NCBI RefSeq assembly: GCF_963678635.1
Contig: NC_087066.1
Coordinates: 13,314,517 to 13,378,516 of the forward strand
Source of the DNA: Symsagittifera roscoffensis
Lineage: Eukaryota > Xenacoelomorpha > Acoela > Convolutidae
Length of the DNA stretch: 64,000 bases
Direction: 5' to 3'
In this document: piece after piece, positions 29,465 through 39,015 of the stretch
How the letters are laid out: each line of letters opens with the position of its first letter
How positions within the stretch are numbered: the first letter of the stretch is position 1
Notes under the pieces: model-generated
What the model saw: the letters and a program-made list of their open reading frames with translations, nothing else
Database searches by the model: none
What the model was told of the DNA's origin: nothing
Position numbers and translations under genes: made by a program

Positions 29465-30605
29465 AAGAATAGATCAAAAACCATCAAAAATTGCTAACCA
29501 ACAATCACACAGTCAGTCTTCACCGACATCATCCCAGGAAAACCCAACACCACCTTCAACTACCCAAAACCCCCAAATATCTACACGAATTTCCTTTCAA
29601 GATAACCCATATACCTTTGAAGAACGACACGCCCGCTTATCTGAACCACTAGAACCAGTTCAACGACAAGCACCTCTAAGCGAACCAACATACAATTTAT
29701 ACCCAACACTACCACAAGAATTAAGTAGAATACGAAATCCTAGTCAAAACCAAAATACAGTCGAAATAAATAGACAAATTATACATCCTCGACGAAACAG
29801 AAATTTTCAAACTCCCCGAGTTCATTTTGATATACCTCAATCCCCATCACAAACTACTCCAGAAAACCCCATTGGCATATTACCAGAAACCCCTACGCTT
29901 CTTTCACAACGTAGCACCTCAAGCCTACCCTCAGATTACTTAGGTTCAACACCAACATCTGAACAAATCCGTGAAAACCCCTTTAACCCCACAAACCAAA
30001 CATCACGACTACCATACTGGACAACACATTCATTCACACAAGGTGAACCAAATTTAATCAATGATCCAATAGATATTTCTACGGATACAACAACATCCTC
30101 ATCGCTACCAGAAACATTATCACTACCATCAACACCATCAATAAGCCAGTTTTCACCACCGCCTTTTAACTTAAATTTCCCAAATAACCTCGACGCTAGA
30201 TATCGAGAACAATCATCAACAAATATTCCTTTAAGACTAGACTGGAATACATTCACAGCACCTCCACCATTATTTGGACAACACCCAGAAAGTAACCGAC
30301 TCCATAACTGGGCACTAAATAGACTACAATATAGACAAGACATTCACGAAGACATTCGTGCTCATGACATCCAAATACTCCAACAGAATAGTCTACAATT
30401 AAAATTTGAAATCACGGTTAAATTAAACAACATTACTCAACATCCCTATCCATTAAACCCACCAAATATAACAGCTCAATCCCTACCACCACCATTTATA
30501 ACAACTGAAGTAATATACAAATACGACAGATATACCAAAAAGACAATTGGTTACATCACATTTTATAACCCATACTCAGGATTATCATACACATGTATAT
30601 TCTAA
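29430..30605 (+). CDS. ATG-less, Met-free 390-codon open frame between the membrane ORF and env
   Basis: The frame is open from just after a TAG at 29427-29429 to TAA 30603-30605, about 391 codons, and contains no ATG at all. It is +1 relative to the 62-aa ORF it overlaps, and its stop overlaps the env ATG (30593). The predicted product is Pro/Ser/Thr/Gln-rich in its first two thirds (SSPTSSQENPTPPSTTQNPQ) and more folded at the end, with a short basic/aromatic stretch before the stop. An open frame of this length by chance is unlikely in such A/T-rich DNA. Expression must use +1 frameshifting from the 62-aa ORF, splicing onto an upstream ATG, or a non-AUG start. Function unknown. Confidence 0.75.
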   Translation, partial: KNTTISINFFTKRIDQKPSKIANQQSHSQSSPTSSQENPTPPSTTQNPQISTRISFQDNPYTFEERHARLSEPLEPVQRQAPLSEPTYNLYPTLPQELSRIRNPSQNQNTVEINRQIIHPRRNRNFQTPRVHFDIPQSPSQTTPENPIGILPETPTLLSQRSTSSLPSDYLGSTPTSEQIRENPFNPTNQTSRLPYWTTHSFTQGEPNLINDPIDISTDTTTSSSLPETLSLPSTPSISQFSPPPFNLNFPNNLDARYREQSSTNIPLRLDWNTFTAPPPLFGQHPESNRLHNWALNRLQYRQDIHEDIRAHDIQILQQNSLQLKFEITVKLNNITQHPYPLNPPNITAQSLPPPFITTEVIYKYDRYTKKTIGYITFYNPYSGLSYTCIF

Positions 30606-33208
30606 AAATATTGATTTTTCTCCAACTCTTTTTTCTAGTAATCTCCAATGAAAACATAAACCCTTCCCCCCGCACAGGACCCCAAGATTTATTAGTAACA
30701 CATTACGATTGTGAAGAAAACGAACAAAAAACACTACACAAATATGCAATAAATCAAGTATCACAAAGCGAAACAGAACCACAAGCTATAGAAACAACAA
30801 ATGTAATAGCGACGCTTTATTCAAAAGCCCGAGCAACAACAGTTATAGGATATAAATTCACAGCAACATTTTCCGAAAAGAAAGTACATTGTTCACAAGT
30901 CTCAAATGGAAATAAAAACCGACTTGACCACGAATCATTCTACCAAAGTAATATCGAACGACTTCTACATCTCAATCCCGAAGATTGTAAAAACGAATTA
31001 CTAAGACTCAATATCACAAGAAATAAAAACACAGATAGAAAATTAGTTTATTTCCAAGTTTTTGCAGATTCTGTACATCAAGCAGAACTTGAAAGATATC
31101 AAGGACATATAAAATTAGATGAAAAATATCCATACAACGGCGCACACGGAAGATTAACTTATGATATACACGATAAACACTGGATACCACACATTGGTAT
31201 AAATGACCCATCAAACTGCAAAGCAGACACAAAAAATAAAGGATATCAAGAAATCATGTTTTTCGATTGGAAAATACAACTCGAAAAAATACAACTCACA
31301 CGCGATTTATCAGACAACACAATGATCTATCAAGGAATTAGATTACCTTGTAAAAACGACCAAGGCTATTGTGACCCTACAACACGAACACAAGCAACAA
31401 TTGTTTGGTTCCCCGAAGACACATGTACAACATTTCAAGTAGCAAAAATACACGCTCGTATGATAAAATTTCACGAAAAATATTTTATACAGTCCATTCC
31501 ATACGAACAAGTAAACCCATCACGAAAACAAAGTTCTAATTTTAGAAACATAGACAATATAGAAAATAAATTGACACGTTTTCAAATATATCAAGAAACA
31601 GAACTTGCATGTAAATACAGAAATCCACTTCACAAAACACAATACTCCGAGATATTAGTTGAATACGAAAATGGATTCGACATGACCACTGGAAAAATAA
31701 AAATCGACCCATATGCCACAGGTCATCCTCCAAACGAAGGAACATCATATATACCAGTTAATTTTCAAAAAAGTAAAAATCAACCTGGTGGACATCTAAA
31801 GCCCCATGACACTAGAAGCACACGTTTACAAGAACGATCACTAATGAATAGTACATATTTCGGTAACATCCACTATGATATTCACCTAGATATGAAATTA
31901 GACTACACAACTAGCCGAATTTTTCAAGAAATGTCACTATCTGAATTAGAAACACTTCACCAACTATGCGAATTAGAAAGGACACAAATCCTACAATCAC
32001 TTGCACTAGCAGTATTAAAAATACCCTACGCAGGATATTTACTATCAGGAAATAGATCAAATTTTTTAGACTACGAAGGAAACATTTTATGGTTTTATAC
32101 CTGTACCAAAAAAGTATCACCACTATATGTTTTTGAAGATAAACGATGCTATAAAAGAATCCCTATCTTTTATAAGAATAAAGTACACTTCGTTGACACA
32201 CTTTCAAGACGAACCTATTTCTGGGATACCGCAGTCCCATGTGGATCAGAAAATAGCCACAATGTAGTTCAACTGAACCCTGATGAAGATAAATATTACC
32301 TTCTTACCCCATATCCCACATTAATGCAATCATTCAAAAAATTTTCACCTGAAAGCATCAGAGCTATTGCTCGAAACCCAAATATTGACCTACAATCAAT
32401 TGGAATATATTCAAAATCCGATATTCAACATCAAATTAGAACACAACAAGTCCAAGAATTATTAACACAAATGGACACTATACAAAGACAATCAATTGAC
32501 CAAAACTTACGCAAACTTGCCGAAACTGCAGGATTTGCAGACATTTATACACAAGATTATAGCGGATATTTTAAAGACATTAAAGACTATATATATCTCA
32601 ACGGTGAAAAATACCGACCACAAGATATTTCACCTATAAATATTTTTAGCTTTGTTACACTAAAAAATGAAATTCTCGATTTTCTAGGATGGCCCTACTA
32701 CATCTTAGAAAAATTGACTATTTTATACGCAATGTTTAACTTTATAGGATTTCTTTTCTCACTCTTAAAAGGAATCTATAATACATGCGCTATACACACA
32801 CAAGTAAATAGACAAGCAAGTGTAGCACGCATACTATTTGCAGGATTTTTTGGAATTTTTTCATCATCAATAAACAAAATTCTTTTAGACGCACAAATAA
32901 AAGAATACAACACAAAAATAGCAACAAGACAGAACACATATGACGAAGAACATAACAATGTAGACATAACGCCTACAGCACCACAGTTACCACCCCTACC
33001 ACATAACCATCCACTATCACTAGTCCCACGAAATTTTCGAAATTTAGCAATAACACAAAATCCAACTTTTAGACCAACCATATCACAAAGTCCCATTCAA
33101 CATATAATGACACACAATTCACATGAAAATACATATGAACAAATTATAGAACAACCACATACAACTGCTTTTCAGTCTCAAAATAATAATTTGTTTAGCC
33201 CACGATGA
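30593..33208 (+). CDS. Envelope-like glycoprotein
   Basis: 871 codons, ATG 30593 to TGA 33206-33208. Residues 1-19 form a signal peptide (YILKILIFLQLFFLVIS). A large ectodomain with many Cys and several N-x-S/T sites follows. Near the C-terminus are two hydrophobic segments, about 703-730 (ILYAMFNFIGFLFSLL) and about 745-767 (ARILFAGFFGIFSS), then an about 100-residue cytoplasmic-like tail. The tail contains PTAP at about 794-797 followed by LPPLP, matching the late-domain motifs that recruit ESCRT factors in retrovirus budding. Position 3' of integrase and topology support an env role. No clear R-x-K/R-R furin site was seen and the fusion-protein class is not evident. The first codons overlap the preceding frame, and the stop overlaps the next ATG (ATGA). 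Confidence 0.8.
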   Translation: MYILKILIFLQLFFLVISNENINPSPRTGPQDLLVTHYDCEENEQKTLHKYAINQVSQSETEPQAIETTNVIATLYSKARATTVIGYKFTATFSEKKVHCSQVSNGNKNRLDHESFYQSNIERLLHLNPEDCKNELLRLNITRNKNTDRKLVYFQVFADSVHQAELERYQGHIKLDEKYPYNGAHGRLTYDIHDKHWIPHIGINDPSNCKADTKNKGYQEIMFFDWKIQLEKIQLTRDLSDNTMIYQGIRLPCKNDQGYCDPTTRTQATIVWFPEDTCTTFQVAKIHARMIKFHEKYFIQSIPYEQVNPSRKQSSNFRNIDNIENKLTRFQIYQETELACKYRNPLHKTQYSEILVEYENGFDMTTGKIKIDPYATGHPPNEGTSYIPVNFQKSKNQPGGHLKPHDTRSTRLQERSLMNSTYFGNIHYDIHLDMKLDYTTSRIFQEMSLSELETLHQLCELERTQILQSLALAVLKIPYAGYLLSGNRSNFLDYEGNILWFYTCTKKVSPLYVFEDKRCYKRIPIFYKNKVHFVDTLSRRTYFWDTAVPCGSENSHNVVQLNPDEDKYYLLTPYPTLMQSFKKFSPESIRAIARNPNIDLQSIGIYSKSDIQHQIRTQQVQELLTQMDTIQRQSIDQNLRKLAETAGFADIYTQDYSGYFKDIKDYIYLNGEKYRPQDISPINIFSFVTLKNEILDFLGWPYYILEKLTILYAMFNFIGFLFSLLKGIYNTCAIHTQVNRQASVARILFAGFFGIFSSSINKILLDAQIKEYNTKIATRQNTYDEEHNNVDITPTAPQLPPLPHNHPLSLVPRNFRNLAITQNPTFRPTISQSPIQHIMTHNSHENTYEQIIEQPHTTAFQSQNNNLFSPR

Positions 33209-35013
33209 GCCGACAACTTGGATCCCTACACCGCTCAAATTCCCACCCAACCAACCTCAACACTCCAATTACAATAATTCCACTTTTTGCTTTCCCGCCA
33301 CCCGATTTCCCAAACAATAATATAACGTCAGGCATGAATTCAGACACTAATTCACATAACTCAGTTTTATACTCCATCTCACAACTCAATAACCCAGATA
33401 TTGAAACCCCTGATGAATTTGCCGACTCTGAACCATCTCCATCCAATAATTTTCAAACCAATCCCTCAGTTTTTTCGAAACCCCCTTTTCAACCAATCCC
33501 GCCAAATAACCCACTCCCATCCATTTCTACACCCTCCTATGCTTCACAAGTTACCCCAACCTACTCTTCACTTCAATCAGATCGATCATCCAATTCTCCA
33601 GACACCCCCCAAATCTCCCAAGAACTAGATAATTTTATCACCTTACAACAACAACCCTTCCACCTTGACACCTCAAATATAAATCAGATTTCATCAACCA
33701 TAGAATCATCAAACCCACCTACCCCTACACCCTCTTCAGCTTATACCGCATCACTAGCACCATCATCCACATCCACCAAATCATCAAATAGCACTAATAG
33801 AGCTTATCGCACTTTCAAAAGAAAATTCCCGAACCATCCATTTCCAATAAAACCAGGAACAGCCCGTGAATATATTAATCATCCAAATCACACTAACACG
33901 AAAGATTTTTTAGCCATCACCTTACCCTCATTTCCACAATATACTTTAAATAAACCTAACGACACTAACGACACACGTAGTTTTGTAGATGAACAAGTTT
34001 TAATGCCTACACTTCATTGGACATCATATTATCATTTTACTAACCCCCTTTGCCTACCTTTATCTAATACTCACATCGATATAGAACGAAATCAAGATAT
34101 GCTATATCGACTCACTACACCACTAACTCATAGACAATTTACTTATATAGGATATAAAAAGTCACTCAAAACATACACTGCACCCCGAGCTAACGAATAC
34201 ACGCTAGAATATTACGATCATAACATCATCCGAACTAACCAAGACCAATTTTTAGATGATGATCGCTTCGCTAACCTCCAAATTACAGAAAAATTTTTCA
34301 TCAAAACACCATATGTTTTTACACTTAATATATTTGATCGCAAATTCGACCACATCATTTCTGAAGCACTAACCGACACACAAGCTTACGAAAGTTTTAA
34401 AGAAAGATTTCAATTATTTTCACTAACCTTTCATTTCCTTGCACCACATGAACGAGATTTGCACTGCTCACACGACATTATGTTACGCACTAAACAAACC
34501 CACACATATACATATTACCGCTTTATACAAAATCACTTTGACCTACACACTCCATCAAGACAACCACACCATCGTTTTCAATTTATTAACTCTAAATACA
34601 CATCACCATTTTTTCTTAACTTCACATATTGCATCAAAGATACTAACCTTCACGGTATTCTTCGCAATTATGACCCCATAACCCAAATGTATATTTTTTG
34701 TCCCATCACAAAGACCCTTAACGCAGAAGAATCCAGACCCTTCCTTATCCCACATGAATTTATTCAACCTATAGAAATCCCAATATTAGAATTCATCCAC
34801 AACACTAAATACAATCACAAATTATATAACCTCATTCAAAACACACCTTATGAGTTTGCAGTAGGCACTGAAGAACTAAAAACTATTAAAGCGCTTCAAT
34901 TGCTTTATCCACTGCTTCAAACTAAAAACATCATTCGCATACTAGCAAAATTACTAACAAATTACGACATAATACACGACATCTTCCCCCACGGTTTTTT
35001 CCCCGACGACTAA
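33205..35013 (+). CDS. 602-aa ORF of unknown function after env
   Basis: ATG 33205 overlaps the env stop as ATGA, a layout typical of coupled termination-reinitiation. The ORF ends at TAA 35011-35013. Residues 1-210 are Ser/Pro/Thr/Asn-rich and probably disordered. About 215-600 look globular, rich in Tyr, Phe and His (FTYIGYKKSLKTY, QLFSLTFHFLAPHERDLHCS). There is no signal peptide, membrane segment or motif I recognise. Codon use matches the rest of the element, and the frame is fully open in a young insertion, so it is likely under selection. It has no counterpart in standard gypsy elements. It could be an accessory or structural protein. Confidence 0.75.
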   Translation: MSRQLGSLHRSNSHPTNLNTPITIIPLFAFPPPDFPNNNITSGMNSDTNSHNSVLYSISQLNNPDIETPDEFADSEPSPSNNFQTNPSVFSKPPFQPIPPNNPLPSISTPSYASQVTPTYSSLQSDRSSNSPDTPQISQELDNFITLQQQPFHLDTSNINQISSTIESSNPPTPTPSSAYTASLAPSSTSTKSSNSTNRAYRTFKRKFPNHPFPIKPGTAREYINHPNHTNTKDFLAITLPSFPQYTLNKPNDTNDTRSFVDEQVLMPTLHWTSYYHFTNPLCLPLSNTHIDIERNQDMLYRLTTPLTHRQFTYIGYKKSLKTYTAPRANEYTLEYYDHNIIRTNQDQFLDDDRFANLQITEKFFIKTPYVFTLNIFDRKFDHIISEALTDTQAYESFKERFQLFSLTFHFLAPHERDLHCSHDIMLRTKQTHTYTYYRFIQNHFDLHTPSRQPHHRFQFINSKYTSPFFLNFTYCIKDTNLHGILRNYDPITQMYIFCPITKTLNAEESRPFLIPHEFIQPIEIPILEFIHNTKYNHKLYNLIQNTPYEFAVGTEELKTIKALQLLYPLLQTKNIIRILAKLLTNYDIIHDIFPHGFFPDD

Positions 35014-35102
35014 CAGGTAAGTATAAATTATACATATTCTTAACTAATAAATTAAAATAAAACACTAACCATTCTTTATCCATGTCTCACTTTGATTTTT
35101 AG
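35014..35102 (+). promoter_or_regulatory. Possible short 3' intron after the last ORF
   Basis: The last stop codon is followed at once by CAG|GTAAGT (35014-35022), a perfect 5' splice site. A pyrimidine-rich TTTGATTTTTAG ends at 35102. The implied intron is 86 bp. It could regulate 3' mRNA forms, or the donor could join the 602-aa transcript to a distal exon. Confidence 0.45.
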
Positions 35103-36607
35103 TCTTCATCCCACGATCATCTGCAAAATACACAAAAGAAAAATGAAAAAAAAAAGGAAACTTCTTCAAATTGTTCAAAACTCTATTAATATTTTGCACA
35201 AGCTAATTTAAATAAAAATGCATACCAATGTAGTAAATTAATTTATAAATTGTTTCCCCACAAGCAGTAAATCTAATAATGATGATAATTTGTAACTTAA
35301 TTTTCCCCAAAACTAGCAGTAAAATTGAAATTCTATGTAGTAAATTGATAAGACGAAAATGCAGTACTAACCTTTTGATATTTTCATTCACTCGCACAAG
35401 AATTCTATCCATACTCGCACAGCTCGCCCACGAAGAATTGTTTAATTAATGAATTTCAGTTTCAAGCTTTCACACTCAACAACTCTAACACACGATAACA
35501 AGTTTCAAACTTTCCTTTAACCCGGTTGGAAAGGAATTATATACTAAACAAAACTAACCAATGCAGCTTACTAAACACCACAACACATAGAATAACAGCA
35601 TGACGAAGAAAAGGAAACCAACGGTACCCAAACCGGATTAACCCAGTTTAAAACTGGATAATTTATTCTTTTGAAGACTATTATAAAGTCTAAGAAAGAA
35701 ATAATAAAACACAAAAAAGTCGAAAGACAAACCCATACCAAAAACAATTTGATTTTTGAAAAAAGGACACAACCAACGAAACATAAGAAAAACCACAATA
35801 AACCCAACATAAAACGTTATCACATAACAGGACCTCTCACAGAAACCGCACGAAATCATACTCCCACTCCTGGCCTAACCCACCACAGAGGACGTCCTGA
35901 GCATGCTCTATAGCCGGCCTAACCCACCGCGCTACATCCACGCTTTGTGACCACACTTCTATTTTTAATAAGAGGTACTCAAGGGTGAGTAACTCTTCAA
36001 AATAACCGAACTAAAACAAAAAGCTTTTGTGAAAACAACTAACCAAAATCATAATTAAAACACCAAACTAATAAAAATTTTATAAAATGTAAATTATACC
36101 TTGCAGTATATAGATCAGCATACAACACCAAAGACGAACATCCAAAGACAAAATGACCCCACTACACTCGAAAAAGAATGGCCAACCACAATCAATATGC
36201 CGCCCACAATCACAACTCAAAGGATTTAGAGTACGACTTGACTTCGCAGAAAAGGACTTCATTGAAATAGACCAATGACCACCTCGATGTTCAAGTATAC
36301 GTACAGATCCGAGTAACCAGGCATCCCCTCCACGCACAATCTCCACGCCATTCCCAGACAAGGTCAACCCAAAAGAAGTTCTCTACATGGAACAGAAAAA
36401 CCTGTCATAGCAAACCATTCTGAAATCAGATTTGAGTTTGTTGCGAAAACCCAGTCGTTGTCATGAGAAGACACAGCGATTGAACCTGGAACTTCTCTAA
36501 CAAGAGAACCCAGAAGAATTATGATGTTCACCAAATACTAACGTCTATCATCCATCCTTTGAATTGCAGAAAGACTATTCTAAAAAACTCTGTAAAACCC
36601 GGATGGG
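35103..36607 (+). other. 3' untranslated part of the retroelement
   Basis: About 1.5 kb without a supported ORF. An 80-codon Lys-rich frame at 35671-35913 has only a TTG start and is not called. GGATGGG at 36601-36607 directly before the 3' LTR is a weak polypurine-tract candidate. Confidence 0.5.
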
Positions 36608-37017
36608 TGGAACCTGATCTAAACTACATTTTATGATTGGATAAATTAGATATTTTACCACTGTAAAGTATTTAATATTAACCAATCATGATCCATCTAA
36701 CTAACAACCCACTTATTTGTAAGTGCTGAAATTACTTGTAATTTCAGCACCAGAGAGATTTGAATTTAACTTAGAAATTAGTTGACTCTCCAAGACGACT
36801 TCAGCAGCCGCAATAAACCAGTATACCCTAGATCTATTGAGCCTAGCAGAGACTAGTTAAACAACCTGAGACTAGATAGTATAAGAGTAAGATTAGGATC
36901 GGTATTAGACTAAGAAGTTGCACGAATCTATCCGGCCAAAAATAAGATAGCGTGACGAGCAGACGGTGTACCCTATCCGAAATTACTCTATGAGTTAACC
37001 ACCTCGGTTATAACTCA
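36608..37017 (+). repeat. 3' LTR
   Basis: 410 bp matching the 5' LTR. It lacks one AGAG unit and differs at two bases (gaagac/gacgac and ggccg/ggcca). It ends AACTCA followed by CAAA, the target duplication. Confidence 0.95.
36812..36817 (+). terminator. AATAAA polyadenylation signal candidate in the 3' LTR
   Basis: Same hexamer and context (gccgcAATAAAccag) as in the 5' LTR; in the 3' LTR it can act in 3' end formation. Confidence 0.5.
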
Positions 37018-37021
37018 CAAA

Positions 37022-37691
37022 ATAGAACAGACAAGAAAGTGAGAAAGAGTCTCAGAGGATACCAATTGACTAGATTTTCAAAAAGCTCATTATTTATGCT
37101 ACGATTGAAGGAAGTGAAATAAACGTGTCTCAATTTGTAATTTTGGCAAAAAAATGCAGTCTTTCAGAATCGTTGTTTTTTATAGCACTCTATCATTTTT
37201 TAAATTAATTGTCATTTTCTCCTTACAACGGCTCATTTGATCTTGTCAAACCCTGAATTAAATAGTTCACTAGCGAAAGAAAGTTTTCGATAAAAGCTTT
37301 GCTCAATTGGATAAATAAGCGCTCATCGTCCTTTTTCTAACCTCTTCGGGGAGTTTCAATTTTTTTTGTCAAAAATACAAGCTACACAAATCTCAAAATT
37401 TTCTCCAGTTACTCAGGTTTTCCCAGTCTTACACACTCTCCAGAACAAGCATCCTCGAATTATCTCAAGCTTATTTACACTCCTGCAAGTTGTCCGAGCT
37501 CCAGAAGATTCTCCAGTGCCGCAAGCTCCTCGAGTTCTCCAAGTTTTTCCAATAATACGGGTTTCTCGAGTAATACAAAGTCTTTTAGTCTCATTTATTC
37601 TCTGTCGTCATGAGAAAATGCCTACTACTCTTGCGCTCTTTTTTCTGGAAAAGTCACTACCCGAGTCGAGATTTTTCATTTTTCACCTAAT
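37022..37691. other. Flanking DNA with a degenerate minisatellite-like stretch
   Basis: After the element's target site the sequence is AT-rich. Then 37370-37600 shows loosely repeated (c)tcca/ctcgag/caagtt words that give a repetitive QV-P-V-like plus-strand frame. It reads as a degenerate tandem repeat rather than a gene. Confidence 0.4.
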
Positions 37692-38025
37692 TTGAAGCAA
37701 GATTTGAGCGGTTTGAGCGGTTTTTTTAGACAATTACGCTCAAAATCTTGCTTCAAAATGATTTTCAGCCTTTTTTTTGGTTTTAATCGGTTTTCTTTAT
37801 AAGACCGCTCAAAAACCGCTTCAAAACCGCTCAAATCTTGCTTGAAAAACCGTTAAAAAATCACCGCAAGAAATCAGCGGTTTTTGAGCGGTTTTTTAAG
37901 CAAGATTTGAGCGGTTTGAACGGTTTTTCCAAAAACCGCCCAAACCGCGCAAACTGCTCAAACCGCTCAAATCTTGCAGGAAAACCGCTGAAACCGCTCA
38001 TACCTTGAGCGGTTTTTGAGCGGGA
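37692..38025. repeat. Cluster of GAGCGGTTT motifs in both orientations
   Basis: About 330 bp contains more than ten copies of GAGCGGTTT or its complement AAACCGCTC. Many are joined to gcaagattt, giving nested inverted repeats such as GCAAGATTTGAGCGGTTT facing AAACCGCTCAAATCTTGC. No coding capacity. Confidence 0.85.
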
Positions 38026-38213
38026 CCTCGACCCGGGTATTTTTTATGCAGCCTCTTTGACACCACCAAATTATAATTTCGTTATTTTTGAATCGTATTG
38101 GGAGCCTCCTGTAACACAAATCCTGGGGTTGCAAAATTAGCCTAGTTAAGTGCGTGACGACGATGAACAGAGAAAGGCAGGAACTTTGCAAAGAGAGCAA
38201 GATCAAATTAAAA

Positions 38214-38310
38214 CAAGACTGCTCGCATCAGGGCAAAGCTCTGAATGTTCCCACCGCCTTTAAGGTCTAGAGAGCAGTATTGACATGAAAAAAATAAATT
38301 TAATAAAACA
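38214..38310 (+). mobile_element. 545-bp repeat family, 5' part of an interrupted copy
   Basis: CAAGACTGCTCGCATCAGGG with a hairpin, then ttaaggtctagagagcagtattgaca, matches the family start. The copy breaks off here, and the rest of the family sequence resumes at about 40285. Confidence 0.65.
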
Positions 38311-38399
38311 TTAAGAAAATAAATATATATAAAAATCAAAGAATTTAATATAATAGTATAAAATATAAATTATAAAATAATTACAAATAATATAAAATA

Positions 38400-39015
38400 A
38401 ATATTTCAGTGAACAAATACTGGAGAAGTTAGAAGATAATGTTGGCTCCGTGTGTTTGTTAATAGATCTTACAACAGTGTTCGACACATTTGATCACGAA
38501 ATCAAACTAAAAAAATGTGAACTATATGGCCTACAGGGTAAAGTTGTTAATCTTTTGAGGTCATGCCTCAAAAACCAAGAACAGTACGTTAGCTATACTA
38601 ATTCCTTATCAGACATTTAAACAACCAAATCTAGTATGGTGTACGACAAGGTTCAGTACTGGGTCATTTGTTTTTTTTTCTGTATATAAATGATTTGCCA
38701 AATGTCTGTAGGAACGATAAAGTTGTTCTGTTTGCTGGTGATTGCGCATTGTATACAACAACTAAAGCAGGAAATCAGCGATGAGCCAACCCTAAACTTG
38801 AATTAAACAGCTACCTTAAAATTTAGCAGAAAGAAATTCTCTAATAATAGATCCCATAAGTTAATTAATTAATGATAAACTAAATTTCAAAACACACATC
38901 AATAAAACTTTGAGAAAGACAGCCAAATCTTGATTGAAGATCTATCAACTCAGATTTTATTTTAACACATATTCACTGCTCAAGATATACAAAACGTATA
39001 TTCAACCAACATATC
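38400..39015 (+). pseudogene. Non-LTR retrotransposon RT fragment, copy 1
   Basis: Conceptual translation in shifting frames shows LINE reverse transcriptase blocks: a DLTTVFDTFDHE motif, YGLQGKVVNLLRSCL, a degraded YGV(R)QGSVLG, INDLPNVC, and FAGDCALY where FADD is expected. Stops and frameshifts occur. The style is that of CR1/jockey-like elements. The tail contains the LSLLKIYKTYIQPT-type C-terminal block. Confidence 0.75.

Larger units (their letters stand above)
18113..37017 (+). mobile_element. 18.9-kb env-bearing LTR retroelement (Ty3/gypsy type)
   Basis: Two near-identical LTRs (414 and 410 bp, TG...CA) flank an 18.1-kb interior and are themselves flanked by CAAA (18109-18112 and 37018-37021), a 4-bp target duplication. 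The domain order Gag, zinc knuckle, protease, RT, RNase H, integrase with a GPY motif is the Ty3/gypsy order; an envelope-like gene follows. I saw only two substitutions and one 4-bp indel between the LTRs, so the insertion is young. Unusual points are the great length, two extra ORFs before Gag, two in-frame TGA codons, a Met-free ORF, and a large unknown ORF after env. The sense strand is conspicuously A-rich and G-poor. The element is retrovirus-like; infectivity is unknown. Confidence 0.93.

Noticed and set aside
35671-35913. 80-codon Lys-rich ORF in the 3' part of the retroelement
   Set aside because: Starts with TTG only, low complexity, and not placed after a splice or overlap signal.
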